This document shows positions 8,504-18,200 of a DNA stretch of 60,000 nucleotides, piece after piece. How positions within the stretch are numbered: position 1 is the stretch's first letter; the number at the start of each line of letters is the position of its first letter. The stretch is from the NCBI GenBank assembly GCA_949358305.1, contig OX442315.1, forward strand, positions 15,094,427 to 15,154,426, written 5' to 3'. The position numbers were made by a program, and so were the translations under genes. This DNA comes from Strigamia acuminata. Taxonomy: Eukaryota > Arthropoda > Chilopoda > Geophilomorpha > Linotaeniidae. Below the pieces are notes generated by a model. The model saw nothing but the letters and a program-made list of their open reading frames with translations, ran no database searches and was not told where the DNA came from.

Positions 8504-10207
8504 ATGAGTAGTTTGTGTAACACTAATAACACGACGTCCAACTCCAGCAATAGAATCCCATTGGGTGGCATTGAATCAGAATCGAAAACCGAAGTTGAAG
8601 GGAATCACCAACACAAATTAATTTTGAGCAATTTATACAACTCAAGAGACGACGCTAAAACCGACACGGTCGTTCTGCACTGCAAAGATGGCCAGGTCAA
8701 TGCCCACAAATGGGTCTTAGTCGCAGGTAGTGACTACTTCCGAGCTATATTCAGTCACGGCAGCATGGAGAACGAAAAGAACGTGATATCCCTTCGCGAC
8801 ATATCAACAGAAATCGTCAATATTGTCATCAAATTCATATACGCGCAAGATATCCCCATCCAGCCTGAAATGCCGGATGACCTGATACGTGAAGTAATTT
8901 TCACCGCTGATAAAATGCAGCTGAGAAGTTTATTTGACACGTTTTGGAACGAGTATTGCAACCCGTTGACTCTGGATACATTTTTAAACGTTTGGCAGAT
9001 GGCGGAAATGTTCAATCAAGACGAAACGATCAACGCGGTTCAAACATTCATCCTAATGAACATGAAACAGATCTCGGAATCGAACATCCTCACTGACATC
9101 ACTCCGACGCAATTAGAAAATCTCATTATCAAGGTGAAACCTAAAAAACTCGGGGAATTTATCATATTTCTGCTCAATTGGGATGCGAAGACACGCGACC
9201 AACGAGAAGACAACGCGCAAGTTGTGAATGATTTGCTCTCCAAATGCGACATGGAGAAAATACCGGACTATTCGCTTCACAAACTATTACAAACTGAAAT
9301 AATCATCAAATCTGAATGTTTGTACAACGTTTTAAACCAGGACGCTACATCCAGGGCCACGTCCATGTGGATGACTAGTTTTGCGCGTGAAGTTCGAATT
9401 TTCGCTTTTGAAGTCGACGCGGGAAATTGCAAACATTCGTCGTCGTTGCTGAGCGATGAGGACTGGATGCCCGGCTCGAAACAACAGTCTCTGCTTTATG
9501 ACGAAACACCGATCAAGTTGTCTCCGACGGTTTCGAGCACTGGGTCCGTGTTTTATAACTGCATGTTAGAAGACGGCTCGGAGTTTTTCATCATGGAAGG
9601 CGACACGGAAAAGGAGATGTTCAGAGAAATTGAAACGACGGATAATGTCGATAGACTAACGAGTGAAACTGCGAATTGCGACGAGGTATTTTTCCGACAT
9701 TCGAATAACGTGTATTCATGTTTTCATTTCGGATTCAGGCACTGGCGGACGGTTGATTTTGGCGATTCGATCGATAATTGCAGGAGATTGCTTTTGGCAA
9801 CTGCTAAAGCGTATTTCTTCGACGGAGATGAACGAGAAATCAAAATTGTAGACAGACGGTTGGAGTGTTTTAAAACGAAAGAGAAATTGCCGGGCAATTG
9901 GCAAGGTGTAAAGTGTAAAAGTCTGCGTACCAATTCGACGGAGAAATTGATTTTTTTCCAAAAAAATCCTGACTGTAGTTTGTTAATTTATGATATTGAA
10001 AGTGACGGTTGGAGTGTCGTTCCGTCGCCGAATATTACGGGCGACGTCATTTTGTTCGTTTCTTACGACGACGACTGTTTGATATTCGAAAAAATCAATA
10101 CGGTGTGTAATATTTATTCTTTGGAGACGATGAAGGTGGTTAAACAGTATGCGATCAAGGAAAACTTCGATGGTCACATCCATTTTGATGCGTGTTTCCA
10201 GAGTTAA
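8504..10207 (+). CDS. BTB-BACK protein B5 (M(S/C)S subfamily)
   Basis: Intact 567-codon ORF. The tail MSSLCNTNNTTSNSS has Cys5 and a Ser/Thr/Asn-rich stretch instead of the MGN signal. BTB lies at about 40-155 (VNAHKWVLV, DYFRAIFSHGSMENE), BACK to about 270 (VWQMAEMFNQDETI), and the usual C-terminal domain ends in HIHFDACFQS. Codons for about residues 225-320 are almost identical to B4 over some 275 bases, a likely gene-conversion tract. A polyadenylation signal follows at about 10347-10352. The 3' flank is also homologous, inverted, to the flank of B19 at 53.96-54.18 kb. Confidence 0.93.
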   Translation: MSSLCNTNNTTSNSSNRIPLGGIESESKTEVEGNHQHKLILSNLYNSRDDAKTDTVVLHCKDGQVNAHKWVLVAGSDYFRAIFSHGSMENEKNVISLRDISTEIVNIVIKFIYAQDIPIQPEMPDDLIREVIFTADKMQLRSLFDTFWNEYCNPLTLDTFLNVWQMAEMFNQDETINAVQTFILMNMKQISESNILTDITPTQLENLIIKVKPKKLGEFIIFLLNWDAKTRDQREDNAQVVNDLLSKCDMEKIPDYSLHKLLQTEIIIKSECLYNVLNQDATSRATSMWMTSFAREVRIFAFEVDAGNCKHSSSLLSDEDWMPGSKQQSLLYDETPIKLSPTVSSTGSVFYNCMLEDGSEFFIMEGDTEKEMFREIETTDNVDRLTSETANCDEVFFRHSNNVYSCFHFGFRHWRTVDFGDSIDNCRRLLLATAKAYFFDGDEREIKIVDRRLECFKTKEKLPGNWQGVKCKSLRTNSTEKLIFFQKNPDCSLLIYDIESDGWSVVPSPNITGDVILFVSYDDDCLIFEKINTVCNIYSLETMKVVKQYAIKENFDGHIHFDACFQS

Positions 10208-10502
10208 TGTGCCAACAGTTCAAAAAATTGCAGTTTTTGAATATCCCGCATGATTGTTTACATGAAGTTCACGTGATTTATTGCCGTGATGTATCTTTGT
10301 ATCGAAAATTTCTGGAGATTTATTTATGGCTTATTTTACTAGGATGAATAAAAATTGTACATTCAATTTTCTTCGATTATTTTCTCACTTCCATTCAAAT
10401 GAGGTCAATTTATTTCAATTTATTTTAACTCAATTGTGTGGAAAATAAACGCTCGTGGTTGTGGTGAGCCGCCATTTGTGCCTAGAAAGTTGGAGAATTG
10501 CG

Positions 10503-10591
10503 ACAACAGGTGGTACCTGATTCACAACTCAGAAATGGCGGATGGGAATTCCCGAGTATATTCATCCTAGATTAGACAAAATTAAAACAAA
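10503..10591 (+). promoter_or_regulatory. B6 promoter module and 11-codon uORF
   Basis: ACAACAGGTGGTACCTGAT lies at 10503-10521. The uORF starts ATGGCGGATGGGAATTCC at 10535 and ends TAG at 10570 (MADGNSRVYSS). The first five codons equal those of B3, but the stop is displaced by a base change. Confidence 0.5.
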
Positions 10592-12331
10592 ATGAGTAGT
10601 TTGTGCAACACTAATAACGCGACTCCAAACTCCAACAAGAAAATCCAATTGAGTGGCGTTGAATCAGAATCACAGGCCGAAATTGAAGAGAATTCCCACG
10701 AAACACAACACAAATTCCTTTTGACCAATCTGTACAATTCAAGAAACGACGCCAAAGCCGAAACGGTCGTTCTGAAGTGCAAGGATGGCCACGTTCGTGC
10801 CCACAAATGCGTGCTAGTTGCTGGCAGTGTCTACTTCCGAGTAATATTAACTCCAGGCAGCCTGGAGAGCGAACAAAACATGATTTTTCTTCGCGACATA
10901 TCAATGGACATCGTAAACATCGTAATCAAATTCGTGTACGCGCAAGATATCCTCATCCCATTCGAAATGACGGACAAAAAATTACATGAAATTATTATGA
11001 CCGCCCACAAAATGCAGTTAAAAGGTTTATTCGATAAGTGTTGGAACAAATATTGCAACCTGATAACTCTGGATAAATTTATCAATGTTTGGCGCTTGGC
11101 GGCAATGTTCAACCAAGACGAAACCGTCAAAACCGTTCAAACATTCGTCTTAACGAACATGAAACGGATATCGGAGACTAACATGCTTTCGGACATCACT
11201 GTAAAACAATTAGAAAGCCTCGTTTTCAAGATAGAACCCAATAAATTCGGCGAATTTATCATTTTTATGCTCAATTGGGAAATGAAGACACGTGATAAAT
11301 GTGAAAACAACACGCAAGTCGTAACTGATTTGCTCTCCAAATGCGGCATGGAGAAACTACCAGACATTTCGCTCCGGAAGCTGCTGCAAACCGAAATAGT
11401 CATCAAAGCAGCATCTTTGCACAACGCTTTGAGCAAGGAAGTGACATCTAGGGCCAAACTCAGGTGGTCGGCAAGCCTCGCGTGTGACGTGCGATTTTTC
11501 GTCTTCGAAGTCAACTGGGACAACTGCGAACACGTTTTCTCGTTGCTGAGCGACGAGGTCTGGACGCCCGGCTTGGCACCGCTGAATTTGGACGACGACG
11601 AAACACCACTCGACTATTTTCCGGCAGTTTCGAGCACGGGGATCGTGTTTTACTTCAGCGTGTCCGAGGACCACTTGGAGCTGAACTCCACTCAGGACGA
11701 CACGATGTACGTTAGCAGTCTGGACACGCCGGTGGATTTCGATAAAATGTCGAGCGAAACTTCAAATTGCAACGAGGTATTCTTCCGACAATCGAAAGTC
11801 GCGTATTCGTGTTTTAATTTCGCATTGAGGATGTGGCGGACGGTTATTTTTGACGATCGGATTGGCGATTGCAAGAGCATGTTGTTGGCCGTCGGTGACA
11901 CGTATTTCTTCGACGTGGACGAACGGCGCTTGAAAATCGTGGATAAAGAGTTGCGGAGTTGCTTGACGAGAGAGAAACCGGCGGGCAGTTGGAAAAGTGT
12001 AAAGTGTAAAAGTCTGCGCAAGAATTCGTCGGAGAAATTGATTTTTTATCAAAAGAGGCCCGAAAGTCGTTTGTTGATTTACGACGTTGAATATGACGGT
12101 TGGAGCGTGGTTTCGTCGCCGGATATTACGGGTGACGTCATTCTATATGTTTCTTATGACGACGACTGTTTGGTATTCGAATGTACGGACACGGTGTGTA
12201 AGATCTATTCTTTGGAGACGATGAAGGTGGTTAAAGAGTACGCGATAAAGGAAAGTTTTGAAGGTTTCCTCCATTTTGATGCGAGTTTTCCTACAGTCAA
12301 ACAAATAACAGCTTTTGAATTTCCCGCGTGA
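10592..12331 (+). CDS. BTB-BACK protein B6 (M(S/C)S subfamily), extended C-terminus
   Basis: Intact ORF of 579 codons, the longest in the array. It begins MSSLCNTNNATPNSNKK; BTB (HVRAHKCVLVAGSVYFRVIL) and BACK (VWRLAAMFNQDETV) are complete. The C-terminal domain shares TPGLAPLNLDDDETPLDYFP with B4 at nucleotide identity and SLACDVRFFVFEVN with B19. The family stop after the FDASF-type end is lost, and reading continues through former 3' UTR to add about 14 residues (PTVKQITAFEFPA). A polyadenylation signal is at about 12533. Confidence 0.92.
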   Translation: MSSLCNTNNATPNSNKKIQLSGVESESQAEIEENSHETQHKFLLTNLYNSRNDAKAETVVLKCKDGHVRAHKCVLVAGSVYFRVILTPGSLESEQNMIFLRDISMDIVNIVIKFVYAQDILIPFEMTDKKLHEIIMTAHKMQLKGLFDKCWNKYCNLITLDKFINVWRLAAMFNQDETVKTVQTFVLTNMKRISETNMLSDITVKQLESLVFKIEPNKFGEFIIFMLNWEMKTRDKCENNTQVVTDLLSKCGMEKLPDISLRKLLQTEIVIKAASLHNALSKEVTSRAKLRWSASLACDVRFFVFEVNWDNCEHVFSLLSDEVWTPGLAPLNLDDDETPLDYFPAVSSTGIVFYFSVSEDHLELNSTQDDTMYVSSLDTPVDFDKMSSETSNCNEVFFRQSKVAYSCFNFALRMWRTVIFDDRIGDCKSMLLAVGDTYFFDVDERRLKIVDKELRSCLTREKPAGSWKSVKCKSLRKNSSEKLIFYQKRPESRLLIYDVEYDGWSVVSSPDITGDVILYVSYDDDCLVFECTDTVCKIYSLETMKVVKEYAIKESFEGFLHFDASFPTVKQITAFEFPA

Positions 12332-12818
12332 TTGTTAAGTGTAGATTAAAGTGAGATTCACGTGATTTATCGACCGTTAGGAACGTTCTACTCTCTTTTG
12401 CCTGTCGGATGTGAAGTTGCTGTTCTAGTGTGATATTTTAATGCATTTTCGGTTTCGATTGTATCTTCGCATGTTTCGAAATTTTTCGGACATTTATTTA
12501 TCGCTTCCTATGCTAGGATGACAAAACAAATTAATAAAATCTGTAAATCCAATTTGTTCGTTTATTTTCTCATTCTTATTAGACCAACACAATACCAACA
12601 ATGGGATAAACGACTGTAGTCATGGCAAGAAAATTAAATTATTGCAACAATAACTGGCGCCTGACTCACTAAAAGAATGGCGGATAGGAATTCGCCGTCT
12701 AACCTAACCCGGGTTAGACCAAATTAAAACGAAACGTGTGTAACACTAATAGCACGACGTCCAACTCCAGCAAAAGAATCCGACCTATAGTGGCATCGAA
12801 TCAGCACCACGAGCCAAA
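12332..12818 (+). other. B6 3' flank and decayed B7 leader
   Basis: The spacer includes the polyadenylation signal of B6 and a weak version of the promoter module (ACAATAACTGGCGCCTGACT, about 12647-12666). An uORF begins ATGGCGGATAGGAATTCG at about 12677. Sequence from about 12735 to 12818 is recognisable M(S/C)S N-terminal coding sequence whose ATG is gone (AAACGTGTGTAAC) and which carries an in-frame break near CGACCTATAGTGG. Confidence 0.6.
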
Positions 12819-14450
12819 ATGGAAGAGAATCGCCAAGAAAAACAACACACATTAATTTTGACCAATTTGTACAACTTAAGAAACGACGCTAAAACCGACA
12901 CAGTCGTTCTGAAATGCAAAGACGGGCACGTCTACGCCCACAAATGGATCTTAGTCGCCGGCAGTGACTACTTCCGGGCTATATTCAGTCAAGGAAGCCT
13001 CGAGAACGAACAGAACATGATATCCCTTCGCGACATATCAATGGAAATCGTCAATATCATCATCAAATTCATATACGCGCAAGACAGTCCCATCCGACCC
13101 GAAGTGCCGGACACTGTTATACGTGAAGTGATTTTTACCGCTGACAAAATGCAACTGAAAGGCTTATTCGACAAGTATTGGAGCAAGTACTGCAACCCGG
13201 TAACTCTGGATACATTCATGAACGTTTGGCAGATGGCGGAAATGTTCAATCAAGACGAAACGATCAACACGGCGCAAATGTTCATCATAATGAACATGAA
13301 ACGCATCTCGGAGACGGACAAGCTTTCAGACATTACTCCGACACACTTAGACAGTCTCATGTCAAAGGTAAAACCCAATAAACTCGGTGAATTTGTCGTA
13401 TTTCTTCTCAATTGGGAAATGAGGACTCGCGACCAAAACAACACGAAAGTTGTAAATGATTTGCTCTCCAAATGCGACATGGAGAAAATGCCGGACTATT
13501 CGCTTCAGAAACTATTACAAACCGAAATAATCATCAAAACTGACTCTTTATACAAAGCTTTATTCAAGGACGCCACGTTAAGGGCCGCGTCTTGGTGGTT
13601 GACTAGTTTCGCGCGGGAAATTCAAATTTTCGCTTTCGAAATCGACGAGGAAAACTGCAAACATTTTTCCTCGTTGCTGAGCGACGAGGACTGGACACCG
13701 GGCTCGAGACAACAGCCTCTGCTTTATGACGAAACACCAATCAACTTGTTTCCGACAGTCTCGAGCAAGGGATCCGTGTTTTACAACTGCGTGTCCGAGG
13801 ACGGTTCCGAGTTATGCATGATCGAAGGCGACACGGTCGAGGAGACGACGAGGAATGTCGTAACGCCGGACATTGTGGACGTAATAACGAGCGAAACTGC
13901 CAATTGCACCGACGTGTTCTTCCCGGATTCGAGTAGCGCGTATTCGTGTTTTAATTTCGAGATGAAGAGCTGGCGGACGGTTAAATTCGGGCACCATATT
14001 CAACATTGCCAGTGCATGCTTTTGGCAATTGGTGACACGTATTTCTTCGACGTGGACGAACAGCGCATGAAGATTGTGGATAAACGTTCGGGGAGTTGCA
14101 CAATTAGAATGAAAGTGCCGGGCAGTTGGCAGAGTGTAAAGTGTAAAAGTTTGCGCGTGAATTCGACGGAAAAGTTGATTTTTTTCCAAAGACATCCCGA
14201 AAGTTGTTTGTTGATTTACGACGTTGAATGTGACGGTTGGAGCGTGGTTTCGGCGCCGAAAATTACGGGTGACGTCGTTCTGTACGTGTCTTACGACGAG
14301 GATTGTTTGATATTTGAAGAAACAAATACGGCGTATAATATTTATTCTTTGGAGACGATGGTGGTGGTTAAAGTGTATGCGATTAAGGAGGATTTTGAAG
14401 GTTCCATCCATTTTGATGCGAGTTTTAAGCGTTTAGAAGCCAGCGGTTGA
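12819..14450 (+). CDS. BTB-BACK protein B7, shortened N-terminus
   Basis: ORF of 543 codons starting MEENRQEKQHTLILTNLYN. The ancestral start and first ~25 codons are visible upstream but disrupted, so translation probably begins at this internal Met, giving a protein without the Cys/Ser/Asn tail. BTB is whole (HVYAHKWILVAGSDYFRAIF), BACK is whole (VWQMAEMFNQDETI) with a few residues missing from the linker (TRDQNNTKVV). The C-terminal domain is complete and ends FKRLEASG. AATAAA is at 14666-14671. It may be functional with altered location, or an early pseudogene. Confidence 0.85.
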   Translation: MEENRQEKQHTLILTNLYNLRNDAKTDTVVLKCKDGHVYAHKWILVAGSDYFRAIFSQGSLENEQNMISLRDISMEIVNIIIKFIYAQDSPIRPEVPDTVIREVIFTADKMQLKGLFDKYWSKYCNPVTLDTFMNVWQMAEMFNQDETINTAQMFIIMNMKRISETDKLSDITPTHLDSLMSKVKPNKLGEFVVFLLNWEMRTRDQNNTKVVNDLLSKCDMEKMPDYSLQKLLQTEIIIKTDSLYKALFKDATLRAASWWLTSFAREIQIFAFEIDEENCKHFSSLLSDEDWTPGSRQQPLLYDETPINLFPTVSSKGSVFYNCVSEDGSELCMIEGDTVEETTRNVVTPDIVDVITSETANCTDVFFPDSSSAYSCFNFEMKSWRTVKFGHHIQHCQCMLLAIGDTYFFDVDEQRMKIVDKRSGSCTIRMKVPGSWQSVKCKSLRVNSTEKLIFFQRHPESCLLIYDVECDGWSVVSAPKITGDVVLYVSYDEDCLIFEETNTAYNIYSLETMVVVKVYAIKEDFEGSIHFDASFKRLEASG

Positions 14451-14926
14451 ATAATTGGTGGTTTTTGTTTAATTTTCTACGCGAGAAACTTGAGATTCGA
14501 GTGATTTATTGGACGTTGTCAACTTTGTTCTCGATTTTGCTGGACGGTTGTGAGGTTTCGGGCTTTAATGAAACATAAGTTAGTTTACTACAATACATAT
14601 TTCGTGAATACCTTTGTATAAAAATATCTGGACATTTATTTATCGCCTCTTTAATGTATGAGGATAATAAAATTTGTAAATTCAATTTGTTTGATTATTT
14701 TCATTTTTAAATCGGATCAATTCATTTCATTAAAAATGGATGGGGGTAATAAAATGAGTAATAAATAAAGAAATATTATTTTCATGCTGAAATAAGAACG
14801 AACCTTTGTGTTTTACGATTTTGCTGCATCGACGGCTATAATAAAACGTAAAACGTTCTTTGTTAAACCAGAAATTTATTCGCATAAATTTTTAACAACG
14901 TAAAACACAAATTTCCAATTGGCAGT
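14451..14926 (+). other. B7 3' flank
   Basis: This AT-rich region contains the conserved GGACATTTATTTATCGCCTC block seen in several 3' UTRs and the AATAAA at 14666. The last five bases, GCAGT (14922-14926), are the left target duplication of the gypsy element. No gene seen. Confidence 0.6.
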
Positions 14927-15201
14927 TGTGAAGTCTGTCATCAGATCCAACTTGGCTGACTTCATCTCATTTGGCATTCTAAACTGGGCCCTATTTAGGG
15001 CTGTGTAATTGGCCTTAGCCTATAAATAAAGACAACTTTCTTGGTTGATTTCAATGAGTCGACTGGTCTTTAATTCCTTGACAATAGAAAGAGGTTGCCA
15101 GGGTTTCCCCTGGCAACTTACAATGATAAGAAGTGTATAATTATTACAACAATTCAAGCATGCAAAACAATGATACTGCCTTTAATATGGCGGACGTAGC
15201 A
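14927..15201 (-). repeat. 3' LTR of gypsy element
   Basis: 275-bp terminal repeat, identical to 20233-20507. The polypurine tract abuts it at 15202-15216, which fixes this copy as the 3' LTR for a minus-strand element. Confidence 0.96.
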
Positions 15202-15214
15202 TTTCTCCCCCCCC

Positions 15215-18200
15215 TTATAAGTTAAGTCTGTCAGGCGGCCTCCTGTCTCTGTGCGGCTGAATTCTTGTGGGAATCGCAACTGTTGGCCTGGTAGCAGCTG
15301 GAGTGGTTCTAAAGAGCTGCTGTACTCGCCTGGTCAGGTCGGCAGGATCGACTGAACCGGGACGCAAACCAACTGTTCCAACATCCATTGAACCGGTTAC
15401 GGGAGGCGACCGAGGAGGTGATCCAGTTGTCCCTGATACAGCAGGTGACGATGGTGGTGAGGGTGAAGGTGGAGAAGATGACGATGATGAGGGAAGCGTG
15501 AATGGAATTGGAGGACCACGTAATGCACCGGAATGCACCGGAGGGAAACATGAAGTGTCATGGTGAGCTAGTCGAACCAAAGGGGCAAAAGTACATTGAT
15601 TCTGCCGCTCAGGGGTCTGCTTTGCATCAGTTGTATGACCTGTACTCCCATCCGATAGATCCACATGACCAATTACAGTTGGTGAGTGGTGGCGCTCCCC
15701 CCCGTATCTACGTAGATGATTCACGTGCCTAATCACACATGCACCTGAAGGAAGAGACAGCTGGTACACTACTTGACCCCTACGGTCTGACACTGCAGCT
15801 AGAGCCCACTTGGGCCCAGCACTCGAGAAGGTGCGATACCACACCTGATCCTGACACTTAAAAGCTGGCAACACAGGGGCCGATAATGCAACCTGATTAT
15901 TAGGTGCTGATTGTGGTTCTGCCCATTGATGTACCGCTCTGTGCCAGACATCCTCAATCTGTCGCTTAAAAAGTCTTTCAGAAGGAGACAAGCCATCAGC
16001 CCGTGACGGAGTTGCGTGTTGCGTAAGCAAGATCCTAGGCAACACAAGGTCCCAATTTGTGGATCCCGACCTGGTCAACTGTTCCTTAATTGACCGGACA
16101 GCACGCTCCGCAGCTCCGTTGGACCATGGGCTGTATGGGGGTGAGAAAAGGTGATTAATGAAATTCTTGAGCATAAATACCTTCATTTCCGCTGAAGCAA
16201 ACTGCGGACCATTATCTGTGACAAAGGTGTGCGGCAAACCGTGTGTGGCAAAAATAACGCGCAAAGCTTTTATTACTGTCGCTGATGTGGCCACTCTCAT
16301 TGCAATGACCTCCACCCAGGCTGAGTAAGCGTCAACTAGAACTAAAAACATCGTGCCTGAGATGGGGCCTGCAAAGTCTGCGTGAACTCTAGCCCATGGT
16401 GCTATTGGTATGGGCCAAGGAACTGGAGTTGCATGAGGGGCCAGAGGTCGTGTTTGCTGGCATGCCATGCAATTGGCCACATGCATCTCAATTGATGCAG
16501 TTAAACCAGGCCACCACACAGTTGCGCGAGCGCGACGCTTCATTGCTACCACACCAATATGGTGTTCATGTAAAAGATGCAGCACTAAAGGGACGAGATT
16601 GATTGGAATGACTATCCTATCCCTCAAATACACTAATTGGTGTAAAGTTGACATGTCTCTACGCACCTGCCAATATGGCGCTGGGATGTCCACAGTCCGG
16701 GCGGACGGCCACGTTGTAACAATGAGATGGCGCAAACGCTGAAGGAGCGGGTCCGCTAAAGTCCCCTCAACCAAATCCACTCTGGTTAGGGGGTCCGGAT
16801 CCACTGCACTCAAAAAGTGAAGGTCAACTGGGTATGCTGCATCATCATTTTCAACGTCAAGCTCTTTGGTCGGCAAGGGTGACCGGCTGAGGGCATCTGC
16901 CTCTCTTAACTTGTCACCTGGTCGATACATCAATGTGTAATCATAGGTGGACAACAACAAGGCCCACCTCAACAAACGTGGGCTTATAATATTTGGGATT
17001 GGCTTGTTCAAGGCAAATATGCCTAACAGGGGTTTGTGATCGGTGTTAATGATGAATTTGCGACCCGACAAGTAACTATGAAAACGTTTTATACCAAAAA
17101 TAATGGCTGCTGCTTCCTTGTCTAGTTGGGAGTAGTTCCTTTCCGCAGAAGACAAGGTCCTGGAAGCAAATGCAATTGGACGCTCAAAACCATCATTCAT
17201 GCGATGAACAAGGACTGCTCCCAGCCCATAAGATGAGGCATCGCAAGTAAGACTCAGTGGCTTGTGAACATCATAAAATGTTAGCACATTTGCGGAAACC
17301 AATATGGCTTTAATTTTATCAAAAGCCACCTGTTGTACCAAAGTCCACCTCCACGGCTCGTCCTTCTGTAAAAGGATGTACAAGGGAGCAGCAATGTGTG
17401 CCATGTGGGGTACAAACGAGACATAGTACGTCACCATACCTAAAAATGATTTAAGGGTATGGACATCACTAGGTGCAGGTAAAAGCCTAATGGCCTCCAT
17501 CTTTGTTGGTGATGGGGCAATGCCATTGTGGCTGAGGATGTGGCCCAAGTATTGTACTTGGGGTACCACGAAATGACACTTGTCTTTGGCCAACTTAAGG
17601 CCAGACAGAAGTAATTTGTCAAAAACCACCTGTAATGTAATGAAGTGTTGGTCCATGGTAGCAGTGGCTACCAAAATGTCGTCCTGGTAGACCAGCACTC
17701 CCTTGATACTGCTAAAAAGTCCATCAACCACTCTTTGGAAGATTCCGGAAGAGGGCGCTGTACCAAATGGCAGCCGTGTGACTGCCATTAGCCCTCGAGT
17801 GGTGTTGACCGCGACCAGATAAGACGATCGCTCGGTCAGTGGAATTTGTTGGTAGGCTTGGCATAAATCAAGCAAAGTAAAATACTTTGCGCCTGCCAAT
17901 CCAGCCAACAGGTCTGCTATTAAGGGCAGCGGGTAAGGGTCTGGTAATATGACCCGATTAATGGTGGAACGATAATCGCCGCACAACCTGAGTGACCCAT
18001 TCGCCTTGACCACAACCACCAAGGGCGTGGCCCACAGGGAATGCTTGATTGGCTTGAATATGCCCTGGTCAACCAGGTGATCGATGGCGAGGTCAACCGC
18101 CTCTCTTCGGGCGTATGGGACCGGTCTTGGTCGATAAAACACAGGCACTGCGTCCGGTTTAATGTGTAAATCAACCGGAGGACCTGTATAGGTCCCTTGA

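Noticed and set aside
13812-14411. 199-codon antisense ORF opposite B7, and similar MDATFKI-type antisense ORFs opposite most units
   Set aside because: They are mirror frames of the conserved C-terminal coding sequence; their similarity between units follows from the sense strand, and they have no start context or domain.
15267-15566. Acidic Gly/Glu/Asp-rich plus-strand ORF over the end of the gypsy pol gene
   Set aside because: It is the reverse frame of the Pro/Ser-rich tail of the polyprotein; composition explains it.
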